This document shows, in pieces, positions 1-9,580 of a stretch of DNA of 64,000 nt. The position numbers were made by a program, and so were the translations under genes. A model generated the notes under the pieces. That model saw only the letters and a program-made list of their open reading frames with translations. It had not been told where the DNA came from and made no database searches. Each line of letters starts with the position of its first letter. Within the stretch, counting starts at the first letter, position 1. The DNA comes from JAFEBO01 sp036392375 (GTDB lineage Bacteria > Planctomycetota > Phycisphaerae > Phycisphaerales > UBA1924), in contig DASVYC010000046.1 in assembly GCA_036392375.1 (NCBI GenBank), positions 9,956 to 73,955 on the forward strand, given 5' to 3'.

Positions 1-2
1 TC

Positions 3-68
3 TTCGCGGTCCTCGTAATCTGCGCGGGTGTTGAGCTCCTCCGCCGCGTCATCCAGGGGGGCATGTGA
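3..68 (+). CDS. C-terminal end of an upstream membrane protein (partial)
   Basis: The first 21 codons form an open frame that ends in TGA at 66-68. The encoded tail is hydrophobic and then basic (FAVLVICAGVELLRRVIQGG), as in the last membrane helix of a permease. The stop overlaps the ATG of the next gene (ATGA at 65-69 region), so the two are probably translationally coupled. DUF1634 proteins are commonly found next to TauE/SafE-type permeases, so this may be the end of such a permease; that identity is inferred from context only, because too little sequence is present to recognise the family. Confidence 0.5.
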   Translation, partial: FAVLVICAGVELLRRVIQGGM

Positions 69-499
69 TGAACGATTCTGGTTCCTCTTCCACTGCGGGC
101 GCATCCCCATCGCCGGCCAACACGGCCCCGGTTGAACACGCCACAGAAGTGCGTCTCTCTCAACTGCTGACGCTCGGCACCTCGATCTCCGCGGCCGTCA
201 TTCTCCTCGGACTCGCGATATACCTGTGGCGGCATGCGAGCGAGCGGCTTGATTTCACCGCATTCCGCACCCACGACACCGAGCTCAATGCGCCGTCCAC
301 GATCCTCACGATGGCTCTCTCTCTCAACGGGATCGCAGTTATGCAGCTCGGCGTGCTGCTGCTCGTGCTCACCCCGATCGCTCGGGTAGCGTTCACGCTT
401 GTGATATTCCTGGTTCGGCGTGACTGGCTGTACGTCGCGATCGCCGCGGTCGTGCTCGTGGTGCTGAGCCTTGGGTTGGTGGGATTCCGTCTGCACTGA
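68..499 (+). CDS. DUF1634-type small integral membrane protein
   Basis: A 143-residue protein with a polar, Ser/Pro/Ala-rich N-terminus and three hydrophobic segments at about residues 33-52, 77-104 and 114-140. The pattern 'LSQLLTLGTSISAAVILLG' followed by a loop and 'IARVAFTLVIFLVRRDWLYV' matches what I know of DUF1634 membrane proteins. The function of that family is not established; it often accompanies TauE/SafE anion permeases. ATG at 68 overlaps the stop of the preceding frame by one base; a GTG one codon earlier (65) is the alternative start. No signal peptide beyond the first helix and no catalytic motif is visible. The next gene converges from the other strand. Confidence 0.72.
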   Translation: MNDSGSSSTAGASPSPANTAPVEHATEVRLSQLLTLGTSISAAVILLGLAIYLWRHASERLDFTAFRTHDTELNAPSTILTMALSLNGIAVMQLGVLLLVLTPIARVAFTLVIFLVRRDWLYVAIAAVVLVVLSLGLVGFRLH

Positions 500-621
500 G
501 AGAGCAATCGTCACGACCGGCGTCCGTGGAGCCTCGCCCGTCAGGGCGGGGTCGCGGGTGCGTCCGTGCGTCGCTGCGACCTCCCGCTTGCGCGAGAGGC
601 TCTACGCGGAGAAAGCCGGCG

Positions 622-2613
622 CTACTGCCTCGCATCCAACTCCGCCCACCGCTCAAACAGCGTCGCGACCTTCGCCTGCGCCGCCGCGAACGCCCGCGAC
701 ACTTCCTCGAACTTTTTGTAGTCCCCGATCACACCGGGATCGTTCATCTGCGCTTCGAGCTGCTTGGCAAGCTCCTCGGTGCGATGAATCTCCGGCTCGA
801 TATCAGCCAGCTCGCGCTGCTCTTTGTACGTGAGCTTCTTCTTGTTCGCGGCCGTTGTTGCGACCGTCGCGCTTCCGCCACCCGACTCTCCGGGCGATCC
901 GACGGAGGCCGCTGTCGCTCCTGACGCGTTGCCTGTTCCGGACGGCTTCGCCTTCGCCGCCCGCTTGGCGGCTTGTGACGCGCGCTCCCACTGCGCGTAA
1001 TCCACAAAGTGTCGCGCTTCGCCGTCCTCGCCGAAGCCGATCGCCAGGATGTGCGTCGACAACCGCGCGAGCATCGCGCGATCGTGCGTCACCAGCACCA
1101 CCGCACCCGGGAACTCTTCCAGGCTCTCTTCCAGCACCTCGAGCGACGGAATGTCTAGGTCGTTCGTCGGCTCGTCCAGCACCAGCACATCCGCCGGCTC
1201 CAGCATCAGCCTCGCGATGTGGATCCGCGCCTGCTCGCCGCCGCTGAGCGACCGCACCGGCTGCTTCAGCTGCTCGGCACGGAACAGGAACTTCCGTGCC
1301 CAGGTGTTTATGTGCAGCGTCCGCCCGCGGTAGATCACCGCGTCGGAGTTCGGGCTCATCGCGTCCCCCAGCGTCATCGCCGGATCGATCTCCGTGCGGT
1401 GCTGGCTGAACACCACCGTCCGCAATTTGTCCGCCCGCTTCACCGTGCCCGGCGGCGGCAGCCCCGGAGGCAGATTCACCGCCTCCGCCGCCGCCTTCAC
1501 GGCCTGCGGCGACGGCGCATCCGGCTGAATCTCCCCCGTCAGCACCTTGATCAGCGTCGACTTCCCGCTGCCGTTGCGTCCTAGCAAGCCCAGCCTCTGC
1601 CCGGGCGACAGCACCAGATCCACATCGCGGAAGAGCACTTTGTCGCCGTACGCCTTGCTCACCGCCCGCGCGACAATCAGCTTCTGCGTCAGCCGCCCCG
1701 TCGCTTCCCAATCGATCGACGTCGCCTTGTTCGCGGCGTTGCGCTCCCGCAGCTCCGCCAACTCATCCATCCGCTCGTACGACGCATCGATGCGGCTCTT
1801 GGACTTGGTCCGCCGCGCCTGCGCCCCGCGCCCCAACCACCGCAGATCCTCGCGCACCTGATTCGCCAGCGCCTGCTCCTGCCGCGCTTGGCCGTCAAGG
1901 AACTCGCTCTTGCGCCGCAGGAACTCGCTGTAGTCCCCGTCGATCGCGAACAGCCCTTGCGGGTACTGCCTCGACAACTCCGCGATCCGTGTCGCCACGC
2001 TCTCAAGAAACTCGCGATCGTGCGTCACCACCACACTCGCGAACGGCCCATCGCCCAGCCCCGCGCCAAGGCCGTTCGTCAGCACATCCTCGAGCCAGTC
2101 AATCCCCTCCACATCCAGATGGTTCGTCGGCTCGTCGAGCAGCAAGCAGTCCGGCAGCTTCGCCAGCTCCCGGGCGATCGCCAGCCGCTTGCGCTGCCCG
2201 CCCGACAGCGACGCCGCGGGCTGATCGAGATCCACAAAGCCCACGCGATCCAGCGTCAGCGTCGCCGCCAGCTCCGCCTCGTGCTCATCATGCAAGTGCG
2301 CCGGCGCATTCGCCCCACCCCGCTTCATGCACGCCAACAGCTCATCCAGCACCGCCGACCGCACCGTTGCCCCGTCCTCGAACGCGTCCTTCTGAGGCAC
2401 ATACGCCACCCGCACCCCCTTGCGGATCACCACCTCCCCCGTATCCGCCCGATCCTGCCCCGCGAGGATGCGCAGCAGTGTGGACTTCCCGCTGCCATTG
2501 GGCCCGATGAGCGCCAGCCGCTCGCGATCGTGCACCGAGATCGAGATCTCATCAAAGAGATGCCGCGACGCGATGGTCTTGGTGAGCGATTGGGCGGAGA
2601 GAAGGGAAGCCAT
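622..2613 (-). CDS. uup: ABC-F family ATPase, Uup-like
   Basis: A soluble protein of 663 residues with two ABC ATPase domains and no membrane segment, which is the ABC-F layout. Domain 1 has Walker A GPNGSGKST at residues 37-45, signature LSGGQ and DEPTNHLD. Domain 2 has Walker A GRNGSGKST, signature LSGGE and DEPTNDLD. Between them is the charged linker (DELAELRERNAANKA region). The C-terminus is a Lys/Glu-rich coiled coil (KKKLTYKEQRELADIE), as in Uup. ABC-F proteins act on ribosomes or, for Uup, are linked to DNA branch processing and ribosome function. The start chosen is the ATG at 2611-2613 (MASLLSAQSL); the longer upstream frame is a Pro/Thr-rich low-complexity extension and unlikely to be translated. 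It converges with the DUF1634 gene. Confidence 0.93.
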   Translation of the reverse strand: MASLLSAQSLTKTIASRHLFDEISISVHDRERLALIGPNGSGKSTLLRILAGQDRADTGEVVIRKGVRVAYVPQKDAFEDGATVRSAVLDELLACMKRGGANAPAHLHDEHEAELAATLTLDRVGFVDLDQPAASLSGGQRKRLAIARELAKLPDCLLLDEPTNHLDVEGIDWLEDVLTNGLGAGLGDGPFASVVVTHDREFLESVATRIAELSRQYPQGLFAIDGDYSEFLRRKSEFLDGQARQEQALANQVREDLRWLGRGAQARRTKSKSRIDASYERMDELAELRERNAANKATSIDWEATGRLTQKLIVARAVSKAYGDKVLFRDVDLVLSPGQRLGLLGRNGSGKSTLIKVLTGEIQPDAPSPQAVKAAAEAVNLPPGLPPPGTVKRADKLRTVVFSQHRTEIDPAMTLGDAMSPNSDAVIYRGRTLHINTWARKFLFRAEQLKQPVRSLSGGEQARIHIARLMLEPADVLVLDEPTNDLDIPSLEVLEESLEEFPGAVVLVTHDRAMLARLSTHILAIGFGEDGEARHFVDYAQWERASQAAKRAAKAKPSGTGNASGATAASVGSPGESGGGSATVATTAANKKKLTYKEQRELADIEPEIHRTEELAKQLEAQMNDPGVIGDYKKFEEVSRAFAAAQAKVATLFERWAELDARQ

Positions 2614-2907
2614 TTGGGGTGTGGGGGTTGGGGTGGGGGTTGTGGTGGGGCGGGAAGCGGGAAGGCGTGAGGGCGGAGTGGTGGGGACCGCAAGAGCCGG
2701 GGAAAGTAGGGGCTGCCGCGGGCGGGACGGTCTCCACACGTTCTGAACTCAATCAAAGGTCCAGTAACCCTGCCGGGAGCCGCATCAAGGCGCGCCGTCT
2801 TGTACGGCATCCGTGGTTGCAACACCGCGATCGTTTCAGTACGCTCTGCACGGAAGCTCGCGAGCGGTGCGAAGCGTTGGTCGGGGGTCCTCATCTCGGA
2901 GATCCAA

Positions 2908-4014
2908 ATGAAGACGCAGGGTCGTGGTTTCACGATGGTCGATCTGGTGGTCGCGATCGGCGTCGCCGGGGTGCTGTCCGCCGTGGGCGTGCCCGCGGTG
3001 CGGACGGCAACGAGCGACAACGCGCTGCAGCGCTGCCGCTACAACCTCCGCGGCCTCGCTCAGGGCAGCGCGATGTACACCGAAGACTTCGGAGGGCGGA
3101 TGTGGGCGCTGAGTTGGCGGCAGGGGATGGAACATCCGGACGGGCCGCTTGGAGGGTTTGAAGATGACATGCAGGCACAGTCGTATCAGGCAACGCACGC
3201 GCTTCGCCGCGTGCTGAATGTGACACAGCAGCAACTACCTGTTCCGTCGCGTTGGACTCCGACGATCAACTACTCACACACCGTGTTGCTCGACTACCTC
3301 GGGGCTCGGCAGCCCCTGACCGCCTTTACATGTCCATCAGATGGACCGCGGGCACAGTGGCTCCGAGGTGACTATTCAAACATTCCACCCAATCCTGGGG
3401 ATGGAGCCGGTCCGACAATCGGACGCTGGCTGGGTTCCACCAGTTATACCTATTCCCCATACCAGTGGATGCCCGACCGGCAGGTTTCCTATCCGTACTT
3501 CAGTGGGACGAGGCTTTCACCCACGGCGTTTCCAAACGCGTCCGACATCAGTTACTGGGAAATCTGGCCGTATCCAGTCGCCACCGGATGGTGGGGTCCA
3601 AGACCCGCGAGCGATGTGCGCTTTCCGTCCCAAAAGGTTGCGATGTTTGACGAGATCGCACGTCACAACGGGGCACAGCTCTATTACGGATATTTGTCTG
3701 CCTCTCAGGACTTGGCGTTTTACGACGGATCGATCCGGTGGTATCGAACCGATGCGACGAATCCGGGATGGAACTCGGACTCGCAGCAATCGCGGAGCAA
3801 TATGCTGCGAAGGTTCTCTCACCGGAAGGTTGCCGACTACCTCGGCGGCCTCCCCGGCGGTGTCACGTCCGCAACCTTCCCCGCCGGCTGGTTCCGCTGG
3901 ACCCGCGGCGGCCTCCTCGGCTGGGACGTCCCCCGCCTCTCCAGCATGGTCGGCAAGCCGCCCAGCGCTTCGGTAGTCGAGAACGAACTCGACACCCGCA
4001 GCGGGCAGTGGTAG
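2908..4014 (+). CDS. Type II secretion-type pseudopilin, first of a tandem pair
   Basis: A 368-residue protein with a prepilin leader: MKTQGRG^FTMVDLVVAIGVAG, a short basic leader, Gly before the cleavage point and a hydrophobic helix. The usual Glu at +5 is Asp. After the helix comes a globular domain ending with an 'ARHNGAQ...FYDGSIRWY' segment that resembles the planctomycete H-x-DG pseudopilin C-terminus. The start ATG at 2908 has GGAGA at 2898-2902; the frame continues upstream but without a reason to start earlier. It is followed after 25 nt by a paralogue with the same N-terminal 44-residue block and the same C-terminal motif. Its likely place is the inner membrane or periplasm as part of a secretion pseudopilus; the precise partner is unknown. 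Confidence 0.82.
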   Translation: MKTQGRGFTMVDLVVAIGVAGVLSAVGVPAVRTATSDNALQRCRYNLRGLAQGSAMYTEDFGGRMWALSWRQGMEHPDGPLGGFEDDMQAQSYQATHALRRVLNVTQQQLPVPSRWTPTINYSHTVLLDYLGARQPLTAFTCPSDGPRAQWLRGDYSNIPPNPGDGAGPTIGRWLGSTSYTYSPYQWMPDRQVSYPYFSGTRLSPTAFPNASDISYWEIWPYPVATGWWGPRPASDVRFPSQKVAMFDEIARHNGAQLYYGYLSASQDLAFYDGSIRWYRTDATNPGWNSDSQQSRSNMLRRFSHRKVADYLGGLPGGVTSATFPAGWFRWTRGGLLGWDVPRLSSMVGKPPSASVVENELDTRSGQW

Positions 4015-4039
4015 ATCTCGTCTCCAGAAAAGCATCCCG

Positions 4040-5167
4040 ATGAGCATCGCCATGAACACCCGCCCCGCCTTCACCCTCCTCGATCTCATCGCCTGCATCG
4101 GCCTCGCGGCCGTCGTCTCCGCCGTCGGCGTCCCCGCCGTCCGCACCGCGACCAGCGACAACGCGCTGCAGCGGTGCCGCTACAACCTCCGCGGCCTCGC
4201 CCAGGGCAGTGCGATGTACACCGAGGACTTCGGCGGGCGGATGTGGGCCATGAGTTGGCGCGAGGGCATGATCGATCCGGTGGGCCAGTTCGCATACCCA
4301 GACGACATGTCCGCTCAGGGATTTCAAACCGGTTATGCGATCCGTCGCGTGAGGAACCTACAGGCGAGCAAGACACCGATCCCGCCCGGCTGGACACCAA
4401 CACTTCTGTACTCCCACATCGCGCTGCTCGATTACATTGGCGCGAAAATGCCCACGACGCCGTTCGTTTGTCCGTTGGACACGCGACGTGCCAAGTGGGT
4501 CGCGGGAGACTACAGCGATCTTCCCGGTGCGTTCGGCGACGGCGGCGAAACCGGCAACTGGCGGCTACCCGCGACGATGACGTACATTGCGACCGTTTAT
4601 CAGTGGATGCCAGACCGCCAGGTCAGCTACATCAATCGTTTCGGTCGGATCGTGAAGTCTCCGACGGCGTTTCCAAGCTCTTCGAACATTCTTTCGTGGC
4701 AGTATGACCCCGGCAACGGTCCAGCCGACACCGGTTGGTGGGGTCCCAAGCTCGCAAGCTCGGTGCGTTACCCGTCGCAGAAAGTCTTCATGTTTGACGA
4801 GTTTGCTCGGCACAACGGAGCTCAGCGCTACTACGCCTATCCGACCGCGGCTCAAGACCTGATGTTCTACGACGGGTCGGTCCGCTTCTACCGAACCGAT
4901 GCGACGAACCCGGGCTGGAGGCCAAGCTCGGCGACAGACCGTGGAAACATGCTCCTGCGGTTCTCGTTCACGCGGTTCGCCGATGCGTGGGGCGGCCTCG
5001 ACAACAACAAACCCAGCGACACCTTAGCCGCCGGCTGGTACCGCTGGACCCGCGGCGGCCTGCTCGGCTGGGACGTCCCGCGGCTGTCATCCATGGTCGG
5101 CAAGCCGCCGAGCACGTCCGTGGTGGAGAATGAGCTGGACACCGGCCCGGCGACGGGAAGCTGGTAA
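4040..5167 (+). CDS. Type II secretion-type pseudopilin, second of a tandem pair
   Basis: A 375-residue paralogue of the preceding gene. The prepilin segment is RPA^FTLLDLIACIGLAAV: Ala replaces Gly before the cleavage site and Asp again takes the place of the usual Glu+5. A block of 44 residues after the helix (from SAVGVPAVRT to GGRMWA) is identical in the two proteins, and both end with RGGLLGWDVPRLSSMVGKPPS. The middle region has diverged. DNA across the identical block differs at many synonymous sites, so the identity is under selection and is not a very recent duplication. ATG 4040 is used; Met5 at 4052 is an alternative. The gene ends 17 nt from a convergent lipoprotein gene. Confidence 0.82.
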   Translation: MSIAMNTRPAFTLLDLIACIGLAAVVSAVGVPAVRTATSDNALQRCRYNLRGLAQGSAMYTEDFGGRMWAMSWREGMIDPVGQFAYPDDMSAQGFQTGYAIRRVRNLQASKTPIPPGWTPTLLYSHIALLDYIGAKMPTTPFVCPLDTRRAKWVAGDYSDLPGAFGDGGETGNWRLPATMTYIATVYQWMPDRQVSYINRFGRIVKSPTAFPSSSNILSWQYDPGNGPADTGWWGPKLASSVRYPSQKVFMFDEFARHNGAQRYYAYPTAAQDLMFYDGSVRFYRTDATNPGWRPSSATDRGNMLLRFSFTRFADAWGGLDNNKPSDTLAAGWYRWTRGGLLGWDVPRLSSMVGKPPSTSVVENELDTGPATGSW

Positions 5168-5184
5168 CCCCCCCCACCGCTCGC

Positions 5185-5583
5185 TCAACGCTCGCCCGGC
5201 GTGAAGCTCATCGCCACCGAGTCCGGGTACACCTCAAACAGCAGCGTCCCGCGCGTCTTGCGGTCGTAGGTGCGATCCAACATCACCTTGAGCGAGCGCT
5301 TGGTGCCGGTGGCGAGCACCCACTCGACCGTGGCCTCGCCGCTGGCGACGCCGAGGTACTCGGTGAAGTCGCGCCGGTCGCCGGGCAGGATCATGCCGGA
5401 GCGGAAGCTGGACTCCTTGAAGTAAACGTGCGAGTTCTGAAAGGTGTTGTACGTGCGGTTGGCGACCGCGATGGTGAGCTTGGACGGGCCGAAGAGGTCG
5501 CCGCAACCGACCGGCGCGAGGGAGACCGCCAGGCTCAAGCCCGCGAGGATCCAACGACGCGATGGGTGCGGCCGCGTTCGCAC
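5185..5583 (-). CDS. Small predicted lipoprotein of unknown function
   Basis: 132 residues starting with a basic n-region and a hydrophobic stretch (RRWILAGLSLAVSLAPVGC), where Cys27 sits in a plausible lipobox (PVGC). The mature part is a short, mostly beta-type sequence with no motif that I recognise (SKLTIAVANRTYNTFQN, then EWVLATGTKRSLKVMLDRTYD). It is probably anchored at the periplasmic side of a membrane. It lies alone between the tandem pseudopilins and a minus-strand pair, from which it is separated by 195 nt that contain no gene I can support. Confidence 0.65.
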   Translation of the reverse strand: MRTRPHPSRRWILAGLSLAVSLAPVGCGDLFGPSKLTIAVANRTYNTFQNSHVYFKESSFRSGMILPGDRRDFTEYLGVASGEATVEWVLATGTKRSLKVMLDRTYDRKTRGTLLFEVYPDSVAMSFTPGER

Positions 5584-5778
5584 ACCGGAGAGATCGACCG
5601 GCGCGGCGACTCACTGCGGCTCGCGGCCCGAAAACGCGTTCTGGCGGGGCCGGGTGCGAGGATCGATCGTGCACCGGCGTCGGCGACCCGCGGAATCTCG
5701 GACCTCCACAGATCTTCCTGAAAGCAACGGTGGCCGTTCTCCCTGGTGCTCGCCACCGGTTGAGCTCGGGACGCGTGA

Positions 5779-6240
5779 TCAGGCGCTGAGCCGCTGCCGC
5801 AGCGCGTCCACCGCGGCGCGATGCGTTTCGTCCGCGCCCGGGCCGCAGACGAGGGCGGCGGCCTTCTCAAAGGCGCTGGGGCAGAGCAGCAGCGCGCCCG
5901 GTGTGGCGCCGTGGGCACGCGACAGCGCTTCAAGCGTGGCGCGGTCCCGGCGTGACAGCCCGAGCCGTCGAAACAGCACACGCGTCGCGTAGCCGGAGGG
6001 TCGCAATTCGAGCTCGCGCCAGCGGCTCCACGCGATCGCCGCCGCGGATGTGGACGCGGCCAGAGCCGACACCGCAATCGCCACGGTCACGACCGTCATC
6101 GCTGTGCCGCTGGTAAAGAGCGACCAGCGCGCCGTGTCCCATGGGCTCGACTCCGAAGCCGCGGCGTCACCTACGAGACCCAAAGGCTCGGCGGCGAGCA
6201 GCAGCGGCACGGCCTGCAGCGCGGTAAGCAAGTCGCTCAC
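5779..6240 (-). CDS. Small membrane protein coupled to the HEAT-repeat gene
   Basis: 153 residues with one hydrophobic helix at about 47-72 (SGTAMTVVTVAIAVSALAAS) and a basic cytosolic part. The segment RVLFRRLGLSRRDRATLEALSRAHG followed by GALLLCPSAFEKAA is helical and resembles a small all-alpha domain, but I cannot name a family. It starts with GTG at 6238-6240, which overlaps the TGA of the upstream HEAT-repeat gene in a GTGA arrangement, so the two are very likely made together. Confidence 0.68.
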   Translation of the reverse strand: MSDLLTALQAVPLLLAAEPLGLVGDAAASESSPWDTARWSLFTSGTAMTVVTVAIAVSALAASTSAAAIAWSRWRELELRPSGYATRVLFRRLGLSRRDRATLEALSRAHGATPGALLLCPSAFEKAAALVCGPGADETHRAAVDALRQRLSA

Positions 6241-8426
6241 GGCTCACCTCCGACCAGCATGAGCGACGGCACCGCGGCGGCGGCCTCGCCCGAGCGTCCG
6301 ATCGCCAGGCGGGCACGGGCCCGCAGACGCGGATCGGGGTCGGTGGTGGCCAGGGTGCGGAGCCTCGCGATGAGCGCGGGCCAGAGCTTGATCTCGCGGA
6401 GCTCGTGCCCGGGCAGCGTGCGGTCGGCGACCCAGGCGCCGGCAAGGCGGTGCATCGGACGCGCGTCGTCGAGCATGCGGAGCAATTGCTCGCCCACTTG
6501 AGGCGTGCGAACGGGCGCATCGAGCTTGACCTGGGTGAGGATCTCCAGCCCACGCACCGCCGAGCCGCGCACGCGGTGCCACGGGTCGTCCTTGAGCTCC
6601 ATGAGACGCTCGGCGACCTGCGCGGTCTGCGTCTCCACTCCGCTGCGAACGCGCTGCACCATCGCGTCCACGGCGTTCGCGCGAACTCGCTGATCCACCG
6701 ACCCCGCGGCTTGGTCCAGGAGCTGGGCGGCCTGCGTGTCGGGTACATCCGCAAGAGCGCTCGTGGCGGTCGCGAGGTCGCGTGCCGCGAGGACGGCGAG
6801 CTCCGATGTTCCGAGCAGCACACGCACGGTCTCGATGAGCGCGGGACGGATCTCGCCGGTGAGCCCTAGCCGTCGCGCGAGCTGGATCGCGATCGAGCGT
6901 TCCTTGGGCGAGCTGCGGATCAACTCCACCAAGCGGGTGACGACCCAGGGGCGGTCCAGTCGCAGGGCGCGGCCGACGGCGACACGGGACGCCGCGTTCG
7001 TCGTGCTTGCCTCGCACAGGAGCTCGAGATCCTGCCTGGCCATGGCCCGAACCTCGGCGTGCGGCGAACGCAGCAGCACACGCGCCAGCACACGCTCCTG
7101 CTCCAATCGCTCGGCGCCGGGCGCCCGCGACGCGTCCTCGGTCGCCGCCACCGAGCGGCGCAGGTAAGCGGAGCGAGCAACGGTGGCGTTGGTGTCGAGG
7201 CAGAAGTCGCCCAGCATCCGCGACGAGCACCCGCCGGTCGCGGCCAGGCGCACCATCGGCTCGCGATCGGCGAGCAGGGGCTCGCACGCCGCGTCCCGCT
7301 CCTTGGCCGGCAGACGCGACGCTATCGCGGCAATGCCGCAGCGTGCATCGGGCGAGAGTCGCTCGGTCTGTTCCGGCGTGGGGATGAGGGCGACCAGGAC
7401 GCGCGGCCCGCTCTTGGGCGTCGAGGTGGAAGGGGTGCGGCGTTCCAACGCCGCGACGCGAGCCGGCGCGCGCGCGAGATGCCACTGAGAAAGCACCGCT
7501 TCGTGCTCGTCGATCGACTTGGCGACGACCAGGCGATCGGCACTGGCTCCTGAGACCGCGGTGCGTCCCGCCCACTGCCAGGCCCGGAGACGCGAGAGCG
7601 GCGCGGTGTCGCGACGCATCAAACCCCGCAGGAACGAATGACCCGATTGCTCGCGGTCCTGCAGCCAGCGGGCGATGGACGGCACCTGCCGAAGCACGCA
7701 CGGCTCGATCGCCAGCAGCGCCGCCAGCAGGAGATTCTCACGCCTGTGCAGCGACATGGCGGCGAGCGCCTCGCCCAGGCTCTCGCGCACGCGGGCGGCG
7801 TCACCCTCGGTCCAGGTGCTCCGCACGCGTGCCGCGGCGGCGTGCTGCGCGGGCGTGAGATGGTCAGCCAGCGCCGCGGAATCAGGGTCCGAGGCCGCGA
7901 GCGCGAGGGTGAGCAACGCCGCCTCCGCGGTCTCACGCACCGCCGGCTCCGAATCCCGCAAAAGCTCGGACGCGGCGTCGGCAAGCTCCGGATCGCCCGC
8001 AAGCCCGGCCAGGCGGGCCACCTCCAGCCGCGCCGCCGCATCCTGGCTGGTGAGCTGTGTGCCAACGACCGACGACCAGCGGCCACGCCCGCTCGCGACC
8101 GCCAATTCGCGAACATCCGCGGGCAGGATCGCGATCGATCTCCCCAGTTCCCGCAACGCCACACGGTGGACGGGCTCTCGCTCCGGCAGGAGCCCGGAGA
8201 TCAATGACTTGCAACGACGGCGCAGTCCGGCGGCCAGAGAGGTCGAACCGCCCGAGGGGTCCTGCGTATCAACTGCGGCGAGCTCCAGCAGCGCCAGGCC
8301 CAGCGCCTCGGCCTCGGTCGGATCGGCCACCCGCAGCGCCTCGGCCACCAGCGCGGCCCGCGCACGTGGCGGCAGGCCCACGACTTGCGCCATCAACCGT
8401 CGATTCTGGAATGAGCTGCTTGACAC
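6237..8426 (-). CDS. HEAT-repeat protein
   Basis: About 729 residues built almost entirely of helix pairs with the HEAT pattern, for example LARLLGLTGEIRPALIETVRVLL, QAAGSVDQRVRANAVDAMVQRV and ELKDDPWHRVRGSAVRGLEILT. There is no signal peptide, membrane helix or catalytic motif, so it should be a cytosolic scaffold or protein-binding solenoid. The frame opens with GTG at 8426; an ATG at 8393 (MAQVVGLPPRARAALV) is an equally plausible start, as neither has a convincing ribosome binding site. An AT-rich stretch just upstream (8430-8470) probably holds its promoter. It overlaps the following small membrane protein gene by four bases. Confidence 0.8.
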   Translation of the reverse strand: MSSSSFQNRRLMAQVVGLPPRARAALVAEALRVADPTEAEALGLALLELAAVDTQDPSGGSTSLAAGLRRRCKSLISGLLPEREPVHRVALRELGRSIAILPADVRELAVASGRGRWSSVVGTQLTSQDAAARLEVARLAGLAGDPELADAASELLRDSEPAVRETAEAALLTLALAASDPDSAALADHLTPAQHAAAARVRSTWTEGDAARVRESLGEALAAMSLHRRENLLLAALLAIEPCVLRQVPSIARWLQDREQSGHSFLRGLMRRDTAPLSRLRAWQWAGRTAVSGASADRLVVAKSIDEHEAVLSQWHLARAPARVAALERRTPSTSTPKSGPRVLVALIPTPEQTERLSPDARCGIAAIASRLPAKERDAACEPLLADREPMVRLAATGGCSSRMLGDFCLDTNATVARSAYLRRSVAATEDASRAPGAERLEQERVLARVLLRSPHAEVRAMARQDLELLCEASTTNAASRVAVGRALRLDRPWVVTRLVELIRSSPKERSIAIQLARRLGLTGEIRPALIETVRVLLGTSELAVLAARDLATATSALADVPDTQAAQLLDQAAGSVDQRVRANAVDAMVQRVRSGVETQTAQVAERLMELKDDPWHRVRGSAVRGLEILTQVKLDAPVRTPQVGEQLLRMLDDARPMHRLAGAWVADRTLPGHELREIKLWPALIARLRTLATTDPDPRLRARARLAIGRSGEAAAAVPSLMLVGGEP

Positions 8427-8804
8427 GTCCGTTATATTTTACTTGTGTTTGGATTTGCACATGTAACGTTGGCTTGACGTTCGGCCCCATCGGTTGTGAC
8501 AACAATGCGGGCCCCCCGAGCGGTGGGATCAACGAACCGCCGCTCCCGTCAAGAGCACGTGCTTGGGTACATCGGCTGAAAGGCCCTTGAACCGTTTGCG
8601 GACGGGGATGGGAAGGGGTCAAGGGGTGGGGAGGGGTTGGAGTCTCGTGCCGGCGGTCTGTGCGACGCCGGGAGGTCGGCGGTGTGCGGGACACCACCGA
8701 CATGCGGGCGGCGCACAGACGCGGCGCTCGCGGGTCTGACGGAGGCCTCGGACCCGAACGGAAGCCGCCGCCGCGGGGCGGGCGGTCTAGCACAAGGACT
8801 GGAA
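8427..8804. other. Divergent intergenic region, no gene seen
   Basis: 378 nt lie between the minus-strand HEAT gene and the plus-strand DUF2617-like gene. The part at 8430-8470 is clearly poorer in GC than its surroundings and contains TTACAT and TAAAAT on the minus strand with 19 nt between them, a weak promoter-like pair for the HEAT gene. A small palindrome GTTGTGACAAC is at about 8493-8503. The rest is GC-rich and shows no coding signal that I trust. Confidence 0.4.
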
Positions 8805-9347
8805 ATGAACCTGTCACCCAAGACCCACGGGCTGCAGACGTATCAGACCGTGGTGTACGGGCGGGCTCCCCATCCGGAGTTCTTCACCGTCAAGGCACGC
8901 CGCGGGCTCAAGCACGCGGGGATGGATCTGGAGGCCTGGCTTCTACCCGGCGCTCACGTCCTGCGGATCCAGCTCGGAACGAGCGCGCTGGCCGAACTGG
9001 TCCTCGACGGCGAACGCAACCCGCCGGACCAGGGCGTCATCCACTCCGCCCACTGCCTGGGCGAATACGACTACGAGAAGACCTTCGAGGCGGCCGGGAT
9101 GCACTACATCCACAGCATCCAGACCGAATCGCTCTCGGAGAACATCTTCGACTCGACGCTCGACGAGATGCGCGAGCACATCCGCGAGCAGGCGTCCCTT
9201 CACTACGAATGGACCGACGCCAAGGGCCGCTGCTTGAGCGCCGTGGACATGCAGAAGTTCGGGCGCGAGCTGCACGTGCAGTCGTACCACCTCGTCGCCA
9301 CCGGCGGCTTCGTGGCCCGGACCCAGACCATCTTCGAGGCGCGATAG
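8805..9347 (+). CDS. DUF2617-like protein
   Basis: 180 residues, soluble, no signal peptide. The N-terminal 'TVVYGRAPHPEFFTV' motif, the central 'IHSAHCLGEYDYEKTF' and the C-terminal 'QSYHLVATGGFVARTQTIFE' resemble DUF2617 proteins that I know from planctomycetes and actinobacteria (for example the YGRxxHPExF start and the final KTQSxFE). The biochemical role of that family is unknown. The start is ATG 8805 with AAGGACTGG just upstream; the reading frame extends further 5' but that part is compositionally non-coding. It is monocistronic, with 333 nt to ileS. Confidence 0.68.
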   Translation: MNLSPKTHGLQTYQTVVYGRAPHPEFFTVKARRGLKHAGMDLEAWLLPGAHVLRIQLGTSALAELVLDGERNPPDQGVIHSAHCLGEYDYEKTFEAAGMHYIHSIQTESLSENIFDSTLDEMREHIREQASLHYEWTDAKGRCLSAVDMQKFGRELHVQSYHLVATGGFVARTQTIFEAR

Positions 9348-9580
9348 GTCCAAGGCACGAGAAGCACGTCCACGACCGCTCCAATCGAGCGAATGGACGG
9401 GCCCGATCTGACCGACAACAATCGGTCATGGTTGCGACGCGCCGCAGCATTCGAATTACCACGCCCCGCTGAGGGCCGTGGTCTGCTTGCGGGCTGTCTT
9501 CCACACCGCAGAGTGATCCGGACCCGAGCGGGGCAGTGCTTCCCGTCGTGGTGGACCATCCGCCCCGGCGGTGGATCGCG

